From assembly GCA_024663395.1 (NCBI GenBank), contig JANFAH010000061.1, positions 186,001 to 250,000 of the forward strand: a DNA stretch of 64,000 nt, in the 5' to 3' direction. A model generated the notes under the pieces. It searched no databases. It was not told where the DNA came from and saw only the letters and a list, made by a program, of their open reading frames with translations. How positions within the stretch are numbered: the stretch's first letter is position 1; the number at the start of each line of letters is the position of its first letter. A program made the position numbers and the translations under genes. Source of the stretch: Pisolithus tinctorius (lineage: Eukaryota > Basidiomycota > Agaricomycetes > Boletales > Pisolithaceae). Positions 1 through 10,202 of the stretch are shown in pieces.

Positions 1-790
1 TCAAGTACAGGCATCCATACACCAGGATGCTTGAGCCAGGAGATCATGGGCAAGTAGGTTGAGAGGCAGGCAAAGCCTTGAAAGCAATGGGACTCAGAGA
101 ATCATCAAATTCACATTTAAATTTGTTTACTATTTTTCTTTTTTCAATTAAATCTTTTCCCTTACTTACAGAGCCTCAGTCAATCTTGTCATCACTAAGG
201 TATATCTTATCACTTACTTTCTTATTTATACTGTACCAATTGCTCTTGTAATAATATATTCAATATTTCATCCAGAAATCATTTTTGATGTTTTGATCTA
301 TGTTTTTCATGTGGAAAGACTTTATTTCTGATTTGATTTTTTCTTGAAAAATATTTCACTGCATATTACATGTTTGTGCATAAAAAAGGCAGAATGTTTT
401 TCAGATGAGCTTTAGCACACAATTCATCATTGCAATACAATATTTGGGCTAAGTAAATACTTCCTACCTTTTAAACTTTCTGCTCACAAAAAAGCAGATT
501 GTTAAATCAAAAAAAAAGTGAGATATATTGGAGAACTATTTACAATGTATCACACATATTGTACTCAAAATCATTCTGCTGAACATCCATAATTATTTTA
601 TATGCAACAATTTAAGTTTTTCTGATAACATTTTGTGAGGCATGGTAGACAATACAAATCTTATATGTTTTTACAATATTTGTCACAAAAACATCCCAAA
701 TTAAAGAGTCTCATTTTTCAATCTTTTTTTAAAATGTTTTCAGCAAAGAAATTGAGAAATGCTTCCAGTGGTACTTCGTAGTCTTTTGCG
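1..790. other. AT-rich stretch without a recognisable gene
   Basis: From about 60 to 780 the sequence is markedly richer in A and T than the rest of the window, with many oligo-A and oligo-T runs. I find no coding potential, LTR end or inverted repeat. The first 60 bases differ in composition and could belong to another element. The minus-strand exon/intron array of LTR3 copy 1 begins at about 791, so this stretch is either internal sequence of that element or a separate insertion. Confidence 0.5.
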
Positions 791-3541
791 CACTCTAGAA
801 TAACCCGGCCATAAGTAAAACACTTGGAGACAAAAATAAAACTTTGGGCCATTGAGCCCTCTCAGCGCATCTCCGAGATCTCTTGCATGTCTTGCACGGT
901 CTTGTGCTGCTGCAGCTAGCCATCGTAGGTCAATCCGAAGCCTTCGTACTTGTAAGCGCAGTTGTCCTCAGCTGAAGTCGTCGCATATCCTAATATAAAG
1001 CAGTCATAAGTGAAGCAGCTCAAAGTAAAAACTGAACATCGAGCTGTTGTGCTCGCTCTGTGTGACTCGGACACTTCTTGCGTGCCGCACACCCTCTCGT
1101 CTACTCAAACTTGCACCTTCATCTTCTCCTTCAGACAGCAGAGGCCGCGCATCGATCTCGTTGTACGTTTTAGATCTGTGGGTACTTTGCTCGAAGCTGA
1201 TAGTGGACCCTCGTATAGCGATCGCCATTTGTCGTAGGTACCTGTTTCCCCTAGAATAACGCAGACGTAAGTAAAGCATTTCGAAATCAAAACGAAAACT
1301 CGAGCTGTCGAGCTCAGGGTCTGCGCCCATCATGCTTTGCCTCCCTCGAATGATGCTTCCTATTTTGCGCGGCTGTCGATCCACATCCAGTCCTGTCGTC
1401 GTTGCTAATATCCGCCGTGCCACCTCCCGGCCTTCATCATCGAACATCCCTTTCCCTTCGATACTGCGCTGTAACGTTAGCATTCTTTCTCTCGCGTACT
1501 GTACCCATTCCCCCCATTCATAGTAGCATTGTTGCGCCGCACTGCATCGCTCCACACCGACAGTCTGCTGTCCCTTCTTGTATGCCACTTCCCATTCTTG
1601 AATCCTAGCCGCTTGGACAGCGCTTGTACTCCTTCGCATATACCGAGTTTTCCTACAATAACACAGTAGTAAGTGAAACGGCACAAAATAAAAGAGAACG
1701 AGGGAGCTGTTGAGCTCGGTGCTTGAATCTCTTATGGTTCTCCTCCATCGAATGTCTGTTGTCGCTTCAAACGACCATCGCTTAACCACGACCCGTGATA
1801 CCATCATTTGTACTCCTATCACCTTCTGCAGTCGCGTGTATGTATCTTGTATCTTTGGGCTTGACAGCCATCGCTCGCACTCGTCGAATAGTTCTGTAAC
1901 TCCCAAGATATATATCGGTTCTCCATTTGTGATGAAGGACGCTTGCTCGTCGGCTCGAGAATGGACAACGAAGCCTGTAGGTTCACATGGGTCGAATGGG
2001 GTGTTGTACGCGGATAGGATGGATTCAACGTTGGGTGGTGGTGTGACATAGGGACCGAGTGTCCGCGTCGTGCAGTGACATTCGGTTGTGGCACATATGG
2101 GAGGGAGAGCGTGGTGTAGAGATTCGTTGAGCTTTGTCGTCGCGCCCTCAGGGTCCAGTCTAGGTTCGCTTGACGTGGTAGAATGGTAAGGCAGTAGATT
2201 ACACACGTCGAACAGCTTCTCCGGATAGGGCACTCGCTCGTCGACATTCACGATGTCAGTGCCGATAATTATGACATCTGCGGAACTCGTGTAGACGAGC
2301 CTACGGACGCCAGCTGCGATAGCTGCGTCGATGATGGTTCAGGTGGCTTCGACGTTGGCCTTGAAGTAGACGGAGGGGTCTTTTGCGCCTCGCCGTAGTA
2401 AGGTATTCCGTACGGTATACACAACGCCCGATCTCTTCAATATATCCAACACGTCCTGCTTGTCAGTAATGTTTTCCACATGACCGGAGGCTCTCTGATG
2501 TCTCCGCATGACACCAAACATGGAGACAGAATCTCCCTCCACCAGCCGATCAACGATATATTGTCCTACTAGACCGCTTCGTACTGCAGACGCATCGTCG
2601 CTCGAAGACTTGTCGGCACTCTGTAAAGACTTGCGCTCCCTAAAATACTGTAGCTGTAAGTAAAATGCTCGAAAGGACAAACTAGAACTTGGGCCTTCTA
2701 GCCCGCTCCACGTGGTCTCGACACGTCTCGCACACCGTGCACCTCGTCGCAACTTCGAACCTCTCTCTTGTGCCACTATTCGCACTAAGTCTTGTGTGCC
2801 ATTCCATAGAGTCGCTCCGAACTTTCTTCTTGTGACTCCTCTTGGTTTCACTCGTCGCTCCGTAAGTTGCTGCGTCCTCTCTCCTGATTTATTGTCTATT
2901 CTAGAAAAATGTACCTGTAAGTAAAAAGTTATGAAACAAAAATAAAAACTTGAGTCGTCGGGCTCCATTTCCACGTTTGTCGGATGTCGTATCCTCGACG
3001 ATCGCCGATGACGTTCGAGCATAGATTCTTGAGTCTTGATCGCAGGGACGCTGGTTGCACTTCATCGCAACTGTCTGCCGTCCCTAGAGTAGGATAGATG
3101 TAAGTAATACATTCCAGAATCAAAACAAAACCCTGGGCTGTCGAGCCCAGTACCCGCGCTCATTGCGCCTCGTTCCCAGTGAACGGCTGTTCCAGCCTTG
3201 CACGGCCACCAATCTGCTTCGAGCCTTGTTGTCATCGTTGTCGCTGTCACTGTAGTCGCTGTCGTTGTCATCGTTGTAACTGTTGCTGTTGCTAGATTTA
3301 AGCCTTCGGCTCGTCCTGACCATTCGCCCCATTCGTAGTAGTACCGCTGTATCATGTCACCTAGCTTCTCATTGACAGTCCGCTGTCTTTCCTCGTAGAT
3401 CGTTGTAGTTCCTCGTATCGTGGCTGCTTGGATGTCGCTCGTATGTCATCGTGTACAGCTGTTTTCCCTTGAATAAAGTAATTGTAAGTAAAACGTTCTA
3501 GAATCGAAACAAAACCCTGGGCCGTAATGCTCAATACCCGC
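791..3541 (-). repeat. Exon/intron-like tandem array, distal part (LTR3 copy 1)
   Basis: On the minus strand eight intron-like segments of 47-49 nt lie at 795-842, 990-1037, 1251-1299, 1653-1699, 2640-2688, 2901-2949, 3084-3131 and 3468-3515. Each starts with GT (after AAG or similar), has a TTTACTTAC-type branch site about 15-20 nt before its end, and ends TAG or AAG followed by G. The exon end before each donor carries a small inverted repeat such as GGGCTCGACAGCCC. Blocks between introns are 150-350 nt and partly related: a module encoding YYEWGEW recurs near 1520 and 3330. Reading frames stay open through several introns (minus ORF 2251-1004), so retained introns would not always end translation. 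The array continues at 18553, on the far side of the inserted Gypsy element. No function is recognised. Confidence 0.75.
1869..2577 (-). pseudogene. Captured ERG26-like fragment, internally deleted
   Basis: Minus-strand translation matches fungal sterol-4-alpha-carboxylate 3-dehydrogenase (ERG26, 3-beta-HSD family of NAD(P)-dependent reductases acting in ergosterol synthesis). Visible landmarks are a Rossmann-like GLVGQYIVDRL near 2577, then VYTSS and VNVDERVPYPEK. The sequence then jumps to a region with LPPICATT, LGPYVTPPPN and FITNGEP. The part between, including the catalytic YxxxK and much of the substrate domain, is missing. An in-frame TGA lies at 2339-2341. Array introns flank it on both sides, so it appears to be a host-gene piece carried inside the LTR3-family element. 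A second copy with the same join is at 39930-40640. I identify the family by recognition and have not aligned it. Confidence 0.75.
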
Positions 3542-5344
3542 TGTCACACACCAAAGGTGTTGTGGACATGGTTACAGCTGACTCTGCCTAACTCGTCAAC
3601 GAGTTGCGCACAGTGCCCGTGCATGCAGATGAAGACTAAAGGCCTCATGCGTAGAAAGACTGTTGGACGTGAACAGTCATCCTTCGCACAAGATCGAGTT
3701 GTCAGTGCTAAAGAGAAAAGAGGAAGCGAGTTAAGCGCGCATTAAAGGTTTTTAGCACCCGTGTACGGCATTCCGGTTTTTGTCGTATCTCCACCATTTC
3801 CAAAGATATCGACTCCATTCCCATGCTCGCTTAAAGTGCTCAGCCCCACGATTCTTCCTTCCAAATTTGGAGAGGATCCTCGCACCCTGCATGTTTCTAC
3901 AGCACTCCATCCATCAGATGCTCATTTCGCAAGGTCCATCAATCATGGCCACCTCTTCGTCGATCATCTCACTTGTCTCATTTGCCAGAGACAGTGACTA
4001 CGTATATCTGCCAGGCATTCCCACCAGCTTCTGTCCTGAAGCCCCCTGGTTCATCCCGTCATTGTCAGCCCCATCTCGTCCCATGCAGCTTGGTCAGCAT
4101 GTTCTCCTTGTCAGTATGACTTCCAGAAGGACGTTCTTTGGTCGCCTCAGGTCTGTCACTCGGTTAGAAAGGTCTTATGTGGTCATTTCAGTCTCCCCGG
4201 TTGATGAAGCATATGGATCGTTCCTCCCTGCTCCCTGCACTGTCTTTATTCCAGTCTCATCCGTCATTCTTCCCACATTGCGACAGCTGCAGTATAATCT
4301 ACTGTCCTCCAGCCTCCCTGATCGCATTCATGACGAGTATGACATGCATCTTGCCTTCCTACTGCAAGATCCAGCAGAAGATGTCCCCCCTTCTCCTCCT
4401 CCTCCATCAGAACCCCGTCCATGAAGTTTTTGTTAACTTCGCTGAGAGGATGGAAGGGTGGGAGACGCGATCGCGTATGCTCTCATTGCCCCACAGACCC
4501 CCAACACCCTAGCCCCCTTTGATGCCTGACTCATGCCCTTCAATTCTGGAATTAATACTTCCCTGTCTGGAAACACTGTCCATCTGTCATGCCATCTTTG
4601 GATCTAGAGATGTCTCCGCTGAGATCTAACTTGCATCGCCACCCCCTAATGTGATATCAGTGCGCTTACTCAGTTTCTGACTCCATTTGACTCATTCTGT
4701 GATATTTTGACTATCCTTGACTCGTTCATTGCCAATACTTACCAATCTTCTTTGCTTGCTTACTTTTCATTTCTCGCTTACTCATCATGATTACTCAGTC
4801 CTTACTCATTACTTACCAAGTGTTTGTGCCTTGTTTGTCACAAGCTGTGCTCCCCCCATAGTATATAAACCCCCATGTACTTAGCTACCCAGAATAAATC
4901 AGGAAGCAATTCAGAAGAAGTCACTCAGCAGTCAGCTCAGCTCAGCTTATCTCATCGTCGACAGTTGAGGCTCATTCGGAAGAGTCTATCTGCCTCCATC
5001 ATTCATCTGAAGCTTCCTCTTAGTCAGCAGTCTTAGTCATCCCTCCACTCCTGCGTAACTCGTCATCGACTTGCGCCAGGAGCACGTCTTATCAAAGTCC
5101 TTCATCCCAAGTCCTTTTGGCTGAACACCTTCACTCCGTTCAGCATCCCCTATTGAATTGTCACTTGCTTGTCTTCTCCTGCGTAACTCGTCGTCGATTA
5201 GCGCTAGGAGCACCTGCCATTAAAGTTCCCCCTCTTAGGTTTTCTGCACTCCAGGTTCCGCGGAGGCAAACCACCACTCGCTCTTATTTGTCTTTTGTGT
5301 TGGATTTGTTTGGTTTATACCAACTTTCCACACTTTGACTCACA
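3542..5344 (+). repeat. 5' LTR of the Gypsy element (LTR1)
   Basis: 1803 bp with TG..CA ends, matching 16742-18552 and further copies at 26463-28302 (minus), 37112-38917, 61448-63299 and a 3' piece at 28833-29030. It carries a TATATAA box at 4862. Three copies of a palindromic motif (TGCGTAACTCGTC..CGACTTGCGC type) lie at 3589-3610, 5052-5078 and 5180-5205. Confidence 0.92.
4862..4868 (+). promoter_or_regulatory. TATA box of the LTR1 promoter
   Basis: TATATAA followed by ACCCCC lies about 480 bp before the LTR end and is kept in the other LTR1 copies (for example 18042-18048). This is the usual position for the core promoter that starts the element's RNA. Confidence 0.6.
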
Positions 5345-5346
5345 TC

Positions 5347-5363
5347 TGGAGCCCACCGCGAGG
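5347..5363 (+). promoter_or_regulatory. Primer binding site of the LTR1 element
   Basis: TGGAGCCCACCGCGAGG starts 2 nt after the LTR, where the 3' end (..CCA) of a tRNA would prime minus-strand DNA synthesis. The same site follows the LTR3 copies at 22343, 45791 and 56074. I cannot name the tRNA from sequence alone. Confidence 0.75.
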
Positions 5364-5444
5364 GGTGGTTATTCCTGGATCAAGAACCCTGTTCACTCAG
5401 CCTATTGAAACTTGTCTCTAAAACCCACTTGATATCTTGCTTCT

Positions 5445-6557
5445 ATGTCATCCACCATTCCCACTATCTATCCTCCTACATCATCAGCGGTTCCAGTAGC
5501 TATGGCTGCTCCCCCTGCTCGCTCTGTTCTCACTATGCCCTTGCTTGGCATGAAGTCTGCCCCTGAATTATTCCAAGGAGACCATACCCATGTTCGCTCC
5601 TTCTTGGACCACTATGAACATCTCTGTGCCTACCACAATGTCACTTCTGACCAGGAAATGGTTGAATCCATCCTCCAGTACTGCAATGCTCGTGTTAGGG
5701 AGATTATTGAAGGAATGGCTCACTACTACACTCCTGATTGGGCTAACTTGAAGGCTGATCTCCTCAAGTACTTTGATGCTGATCTATCAGATGAAAGGTT
5801 CTTTGAAAGGCATCTCAAGAGCTTTGCTTTGGAGTCTAGGATGCAGCCCATCATGACTCTTCAAGACTTTAGGGCTTACAACCGTGGCTTCATTCGCATT
5901 GGAGGTTGGTTGAAGAATAAAGGAAGGATATCAGTTGATGAATATAATCGCTACTTTTGGGCTGGTTTGTCCCCAGTCTTTCGTGGCTTGGTTGAAACTC
6001 GTCTCAGGACAAGGGATCCCAACCTTGACATCAGCAGGCCATTCCCCTATGATGATGTATGCCAGTCAGCTGAAGAGGTCCTTCGCCGTGATCGCTTTGA
6101 TGCAGATGACCTTGACTTCCTTGGCCCTCGTGCTGCCCCTGCTCCTCAGGCCCAGCCTAATGCTTCTCATCGCTCAGATGGAAGAGATGACAGTGTTCGC
6201 CCTCTGCTTCCTTCCCACAAAGCCAGAAGAAACCTTGAAAATTTGGAGAAAGAAGGTCCTACTGCTCGCAAGCAAGATGAGGTTGAGACCCTAATCAAGT
6301 CCCTCTCTCACATGTCACTCAATGACCCAGACTACTCTCTCCTCTACTATCGTGCTATCAAGATGGATCCTGATGCTGCAAAGGTGCTTCGTGCTCCTTC
6401 CCTTCGTCCTGCTCCTGCATCTACTCCTGCATCCACTGCCCCTGCTGCTACTTCCTCATCCCAGACCCGTCCTGCTAGAAGGACCATCACTTGTTATGGC
6501 TGTGGTGTTGAAGGCCATGGTGTTGAGAGTTGTCAAGCCATTAATGATCTCATTTAG
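5445..6557 (+). CDS. gag: Gag, N-terminal part, Gypsy LTR1 element
   Basis: The 370-codon ORF starts 100 nt after the LTR. It has a Pro/Ala-rich start, then a retrotransposon Gag capsid-like domain (about residues 35-210, with PELFQGDHTHVRSFLDHYEHL at its head), a low-complexity Pro/Ala linker, and a CCHC zinc knuckle CYGCGVEGHGVESC near residues 349-362. Gag would form the particle and bind element RNA. It ends at a TAG (6555-6557) just after the knuckle. Beyond that stop the same frame runs to the Harbinger insertion point and resumes at 10203, so the TAG is probably a mutated sense codon, such as CAG to TAG, rather than the true end. It could instead be a suppressible stop. Confidence 0.85.
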   Translation: MSSTIPTIYPPTSSAVPVAMAAPPARSVLTMPLLGMKSAPELFQGDHTHVRSFLDHYEHLCAYHNVTSDQEMVESILQYCNARVREIIEGMAHYYTPDWANLKADLLKYFDADLSDERFFERHLKSFALESRMQPIMTLQDFRAYNRGFIRIGGWLKNKGRISVDEYNRYFWAGLSPVFRGLVETRLRTRDPNLDISRPFPYDDVCQSAEEVLRRDRFDADDLDFLGPRAAPAPQAQPNASHRSDGRDDSVRPLLPSHKARRNLENLEKEGPTARKQDEVETLIKSLSHMSLNDPDYSLLYYRAIKMDPDAAKVLRAPSLRPAPASTPASTAPAATSSSQTRPARRTITCYGCGVEGHGVESCQAINDLI

Positions 6558-6601
6558 AAGGGTTCTTTGGCACGTGATGAAAACCATCGAGTCATCTACC
6601 C

Positions 6602-6604
6602 TAA
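6602..6604 (+). repeat. TAA target-site duplication, left (Harbinger)
   Basis: TAA directly precedes the left inverted repeat; the partner TAA is at 10200-10202. A 3-bp TAA/TTA duplication is diagnostic of PIF/Harbinger transposition. Confidence 0.9.
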
Positions 6605-6722
6605 GAGCTAGTTCGGTAACGAAGTCCCACAAAGAATCCAGGTGAAAAAACCCAAAAAAAAGTCCCAGGCCTTCATGACATAAGCATACAGAGTTCAAGC
6701 GGAGCTCCAATTTAGGAGGAGA
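6605..6722 (+). repeat. Left terminal inverted repeat of Harbinger
   Basis: 118 bp, reverse complement of 10082-10199. It contains an A-tract (GTGAAAAAACCC..) and ends at TTTAGGAGGAGA. Confidence 0.93.
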
Positions 6723-6756
6723 CATAGGCGATATCGATAACCGCAACACAACTATC

Positions 6757-8197
6757 ATGGCTGACGAGTCGGGCGTAACTAGGAACCTGATGGGTGGGGA
6801 TCCTCCTGATGCTGCAGACGACGAGACCGAGGAAAGGCGCATCAACATCAACGACGACCACTATCGACGCCGCAAACTCCTCATTCTTATCCTCATCCAC
6901 CATCACCTCCAACTCTTATCCCTGCTACTCGTGTTGGCAGATGCTCTACAGGCCGTCGCGGAAGCGACGCGGCGTGCTGACCCGATTCCATACCACACGT
7001 CGATCCTGACTGGGAGTGGGTGGGTAGCCGAATTGTTGAACGGCCATCCCGAGCGAATTCGTACAGAACTCGCAGTTCACAAGCACGTATTCGACATCTT
7101 GTTGCGGGAGCTCCAACAGCATGGAATCGGTCCTTCCAAACACGTCACGCTCGAAGAGCAACTCGCGATCTTTCTATATACCTCTGTCACCGGTTTGTCC
7201 ATCAGACATGTAGGTGAACGTTTTCAAAGGTCGAACGGCACGATCTCCAAGTAAGTCTTCGACCGCGCCATTTTCGGTGGATTAATCGTCGTTCCAGGTA
7301 CTTCAAAAAAATTCTGTTCGCATTCTCGTCTCGTGATATATACAGCAAGTACGTACGATTGCCGCGCAGTGATGCCCCCGTCCACCCAACTATTCGCGAT
7401 AACCCCAAATTTTTCCCTTTTTTTGCTGACGCTGTCGGTGCAATCGACGGGACGCACATCGCGTGTGCTCCCAGTTCGGAGGAAAGGGATGCGATGCGAA
7501 ATCGCAAAGGTTTCACCTCCCAGAATTGCCTGCTCTGCTGCGATTTCGATATGCGCTTCACATATGTCCTTAGCGGGTGGGAGGGGTCTGCGGCCGACTC
7601 GTCGGTCTATCACGATGCGCGGCTGAGCGATCTCGCTATTCCGGACGGCAAGTACTACCTTGCCGATGCAGGGTTCCCCAATTGCCCCCAACTCCTGACT
7701 CCATTCCGAGGGCAACGATACCATCTCGCAGAATGGGGCCGCGCGCACGTACGGTAAGTATTTCTATCGATGTTTTTATTTACTCATAATTCATTGGAAT
7801 TTACAGACCAGTAAACGCCGAGGAATGCTACAACCTTCGCCACGCGCAGCTTCGAAACGTGATCGAACGGATAATCGGAGTCATCAAACGTCGCTTCCGA
7901 ATTCTCGTCGTGCCTCCAGAGTATGGCATGGACGTCCAGGCCCGTATTCCTCCCGCTTTATGTTGTATTCACAACATCATCCGCATGTACGATCCGTTGG
8001 AGTTAGACGACATCGAAGGCTTCGTATCACCTCCGCCACCGGACGAGTCAGAGGAGGTAATCGGCGTGATCGCCGATGGCGTTACAACTACCGCAGAACG
8101 CCTTTGGATGTCGGAGAGGCGGGGTGCAATCGCGCAAAACATTTGGAATAGCTACATTGCCGAACGAGTACGAAGGGGAGAGTTCATCGCGGATTAG
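6757..8197 (+). CDS. Harbinger transposase (DDE), three exons
   Basis: Exons 6757-7250, 7298-7753 and 7807-8197 are separated by introns of 47 and 53 nt with GTAAGT donors and CAG acceptors. Joined, they give about 446 residues without a stop. An N-terminal region has an HTH-like segment (TGLSIRHVGERFQRSNGTISK). The nuclease core shows the acidic residues in order: first D in VGAIDGTHI, second D in YLADAGFP, and E in RNVIERIIGVIKRRF. This is the DDE_Tnp_4 family that cuts and joins the element at TWA sites. Its partner is the Myb/SANT-like protein on the opposite strand. It appears intact. The start ATG is the first in frame after the inverted repeat; a later start is possible because the N-terminal 60 residues look atypical. 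Confidence 0.88.
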
Positions 8198-8362
8198 CAT
8201 TTATATACCATCATTTCTCTCTACGTTACGCTACCCTTACGATCCAAATCGCATTTCTTTGAGTTCCGATCTCCAGAGGCAGAGTGAGAGAACCGAAACG
8301 CCGATGATATTGCAACAAACATCAAGGTAAAAAGTGGATACTACAAGCTGCAAGTACAACAA
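8198..8362. other. Short gap between convergent Harbinger genes
   Basis: 165 bp between the two stop codons. No feature is seen beyond the shared 3' untranslated space. Confidence 0.6.
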
Positions 8363-9981
8363 TTACTGGCTACGTCTCCCAATCTCATTGAGCTTCGCCT
8401 CAAGCCATGCATGCCGAACTGTAGCCATACGGTCAGGATCGCTAGCGAATGATAAGTACAGGCTGGCATGGGAAACGTTTCCCTCGAAGTGATTTGCGAT
8501 CCTAACGATGTCGGTTGGCGAGAACTTATCCATGTCCAACAGCAACAGCTTCTGTGTCGCCTCGGTCACCAACGGATGGACCGGATCTTGGCGGATATCG
8601 GGCTTGGGATCGGGCGCAGGTGATTCCGCAAGGGATGTGATTGCGTGAGTGACGGCGGTCATATGCGAGCGGACTGTACCATGGATACCTCCAACTTCCT
8701 CTTCCACTCGTTCAAGTATCATGTTCCCTGTGCGTCGCTTTCGTGCCGATGAGGCGGTTGAAGCCGCAGTGCTTGAAAGAGCACCCGAAACGACAGATTG
8801 ATCGTCGTCGTCGTCTGCCTTCCGCTTTCTGGAGCGCTCCATACGAGCCGAAATACTGGAGGATGGCTTGACGGAGCTGACAGACGAGCCATTGAACGAC
8901 GACGGGGCAGTTGGAGGGGTGAAGTTTGAAGGTGTGCCGGGGGGGGGAACAGACTGGTCTGAGCGCCAGTTAAAAGTAGATCCGCTATGAACCGAAGTGA
9001 CGGTAGATGGCGCCGGGCGATGGGAAGTTGTTAGTGTAGGGGGGATGGGATTTCCAGCTGCAAATGAGTGGAACGAGGGTTGATTGGCAGATGGCCACGA
9101 TGGTGGAGCATAGGAAGTTGTTGGCATACTGAAGCCAGCGCTTCCAGTCGCGAACGGGTAGAAAATCGTTTGGTTCATAGACGGCGATGCTGATGGAACA
9201 ATGGGCGACATATCCACGTCGTTACTGGTTACCGGTGCGCTAGGTGCACTTCCTCCGACAGACGCTGGTATCGGGAAGTCAACGAAAGGTGACCCCGGGG
9301 ACGGCGTGTTGTTCCCCGTGCTCTCGCTGTTGGAAGAACTCAACCTGGTGCAGGACGGGCCTCCAGAAGAATCGTTGATACTCAGTGCCGAAAAGCGATT
9401 CAAGCCCTTGCACTTGGAAGGTATGAGCGCACTCATCCTGTCATAGAATAGCCATCCCTTGTTTTTATAAGGCGCTGCATCCTTGTGGACCTGCCGACGT
9501 CACCATTAGCACAGGACATTCAAACCGATCGGATTGAATCATACCTTCACGTAACCGTCCCATGAATTCTCGTTTGCAACACCGATATCAGCCCCTGACT
9601 TCAGAGAATACGCAAATCCAGATGAACGGCTGAGATGATCAACGACCGCGTATGTACTTCGTAGCTGTGTGATATCAGCTAGTTATTCTGTCGTTTGACT
9701 GACTCACGCACCCTTTTCCATTTCTCTTTACATGATTTAGGGGTTTTGGGCCCCCCTTTCTCAGGGTTTGCAAGCATCGGAGAAGCTGCACAGGCATTCC
9801 AAAATGGCGCCTTGAAATTTAAACCGTCACCAGCGGTTGCCTTGTGGGAATCGATGAAGTCAAGAAGAGCAAACGTATCCTTATCTGACCACGACACTTG
9901 CGTCGAGTGGCCATCCGGGGACCGCGAACTACGAGATTTGCCCTTGTGGTCGGACGATTTCGCTGCTTTACGAGGGGGCAT
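8363..9981 (-). CDS. Harbinger Myb/SANT-like protein, three exons
   Basis: Minus-strand exons are about 9981-9712, 9664-9545 and 9490-8363, all phase 0, giving about 505 residues. Exons 1-2 and the start of exon 3 form a Myb/SANT-like (trihelix) DNA-binding region: VSWSDKDTFALLDFI, then FWNACAA, CKEKWKR, YAVVDHLS, SWDGYVK and NKGWLFYDRM. The rest is a long Ser/Thr/Pro-rich linker with a basic patch (RKRKADDDDD), then a helical C-terminus. In Harbinger elements such a protein helps bring transposase to the ends and into the nucleus. The first donor could also be 4 nt further on, but only the GTGCGT donor keeps the frame. An upstream ATG at 10074 would add 31 residues and is less likely. Confidence 0.8.
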
Positions 9982-10081
9982 GGCAACGAACGGAGGGAGA
10001 AGCAAGAGTAGATGCTGTACAAGTGGAGCTTTGATGCATAACCCCGCCTCTAGCACGGCATCTCGGCCATACACCAGATGC

Positions 10082-10199
10082 TCTCCTCCTAAATTGGGGC
10101 TCCGATTGAACTCTGTATGCTTATGTCATGAAGGCCTGGGACTTTTTTTTGGGTTTTTTCACCTGGATTCTTTGTGGGACTTCGTTACCGAACTAGCTC
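10082..10199 (-). repeat. Right terminal inverted repeat of Harbinger
   Basis: Mirror of 6605-6722. It ends GAACTAGCTC and is followed by TAA (10200-10202). Confidence 0.93.
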
Positions 10200-10202
10200 T
10201 AA

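Larger units (their letters stand above)
6605..10199 (+). mobile_element. PIF/Harbinger DNA transposon, apparently complete
   Basis: The 3595-bp element is bounded by 118-bp terminal inverted repeats (6605-6722 and 10082-10199, about two mismatches) beginning GAGCTAGTTCGGTAAC and flanked by TAA on both sides. It holds the two genes expected of an autonomous Harbinger, in convergent orientation: a DDE transposase (plus) and a Myb/SANT-like DNA-binding protein (minus). Neither frame is broken once the short introns are removed. It is CpG-rich compared with most of the window. It sits in gag of the LTR1 element and is the innermost and probably youngest insertion here. Confidence 0.93.

Noticed and set aside
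1009..2051. GTAAGT-like runs on the plus strand of the copy 1 and 2 arrays read as 5' splice sites
   Set aside because: On the plus strand they lack a matching branch site and acceptor at constant distance. On the minus strand the same bases are the branch region of a consistent 47-49 nt intron.
1004..2251. A 415-codon minus ORF as one protein
   Set aside because: It runs from the ERG26 fragment through four intron-like segments and unrelated array blocks. The open frame is better explained by stop-free repeats than by a single gene.
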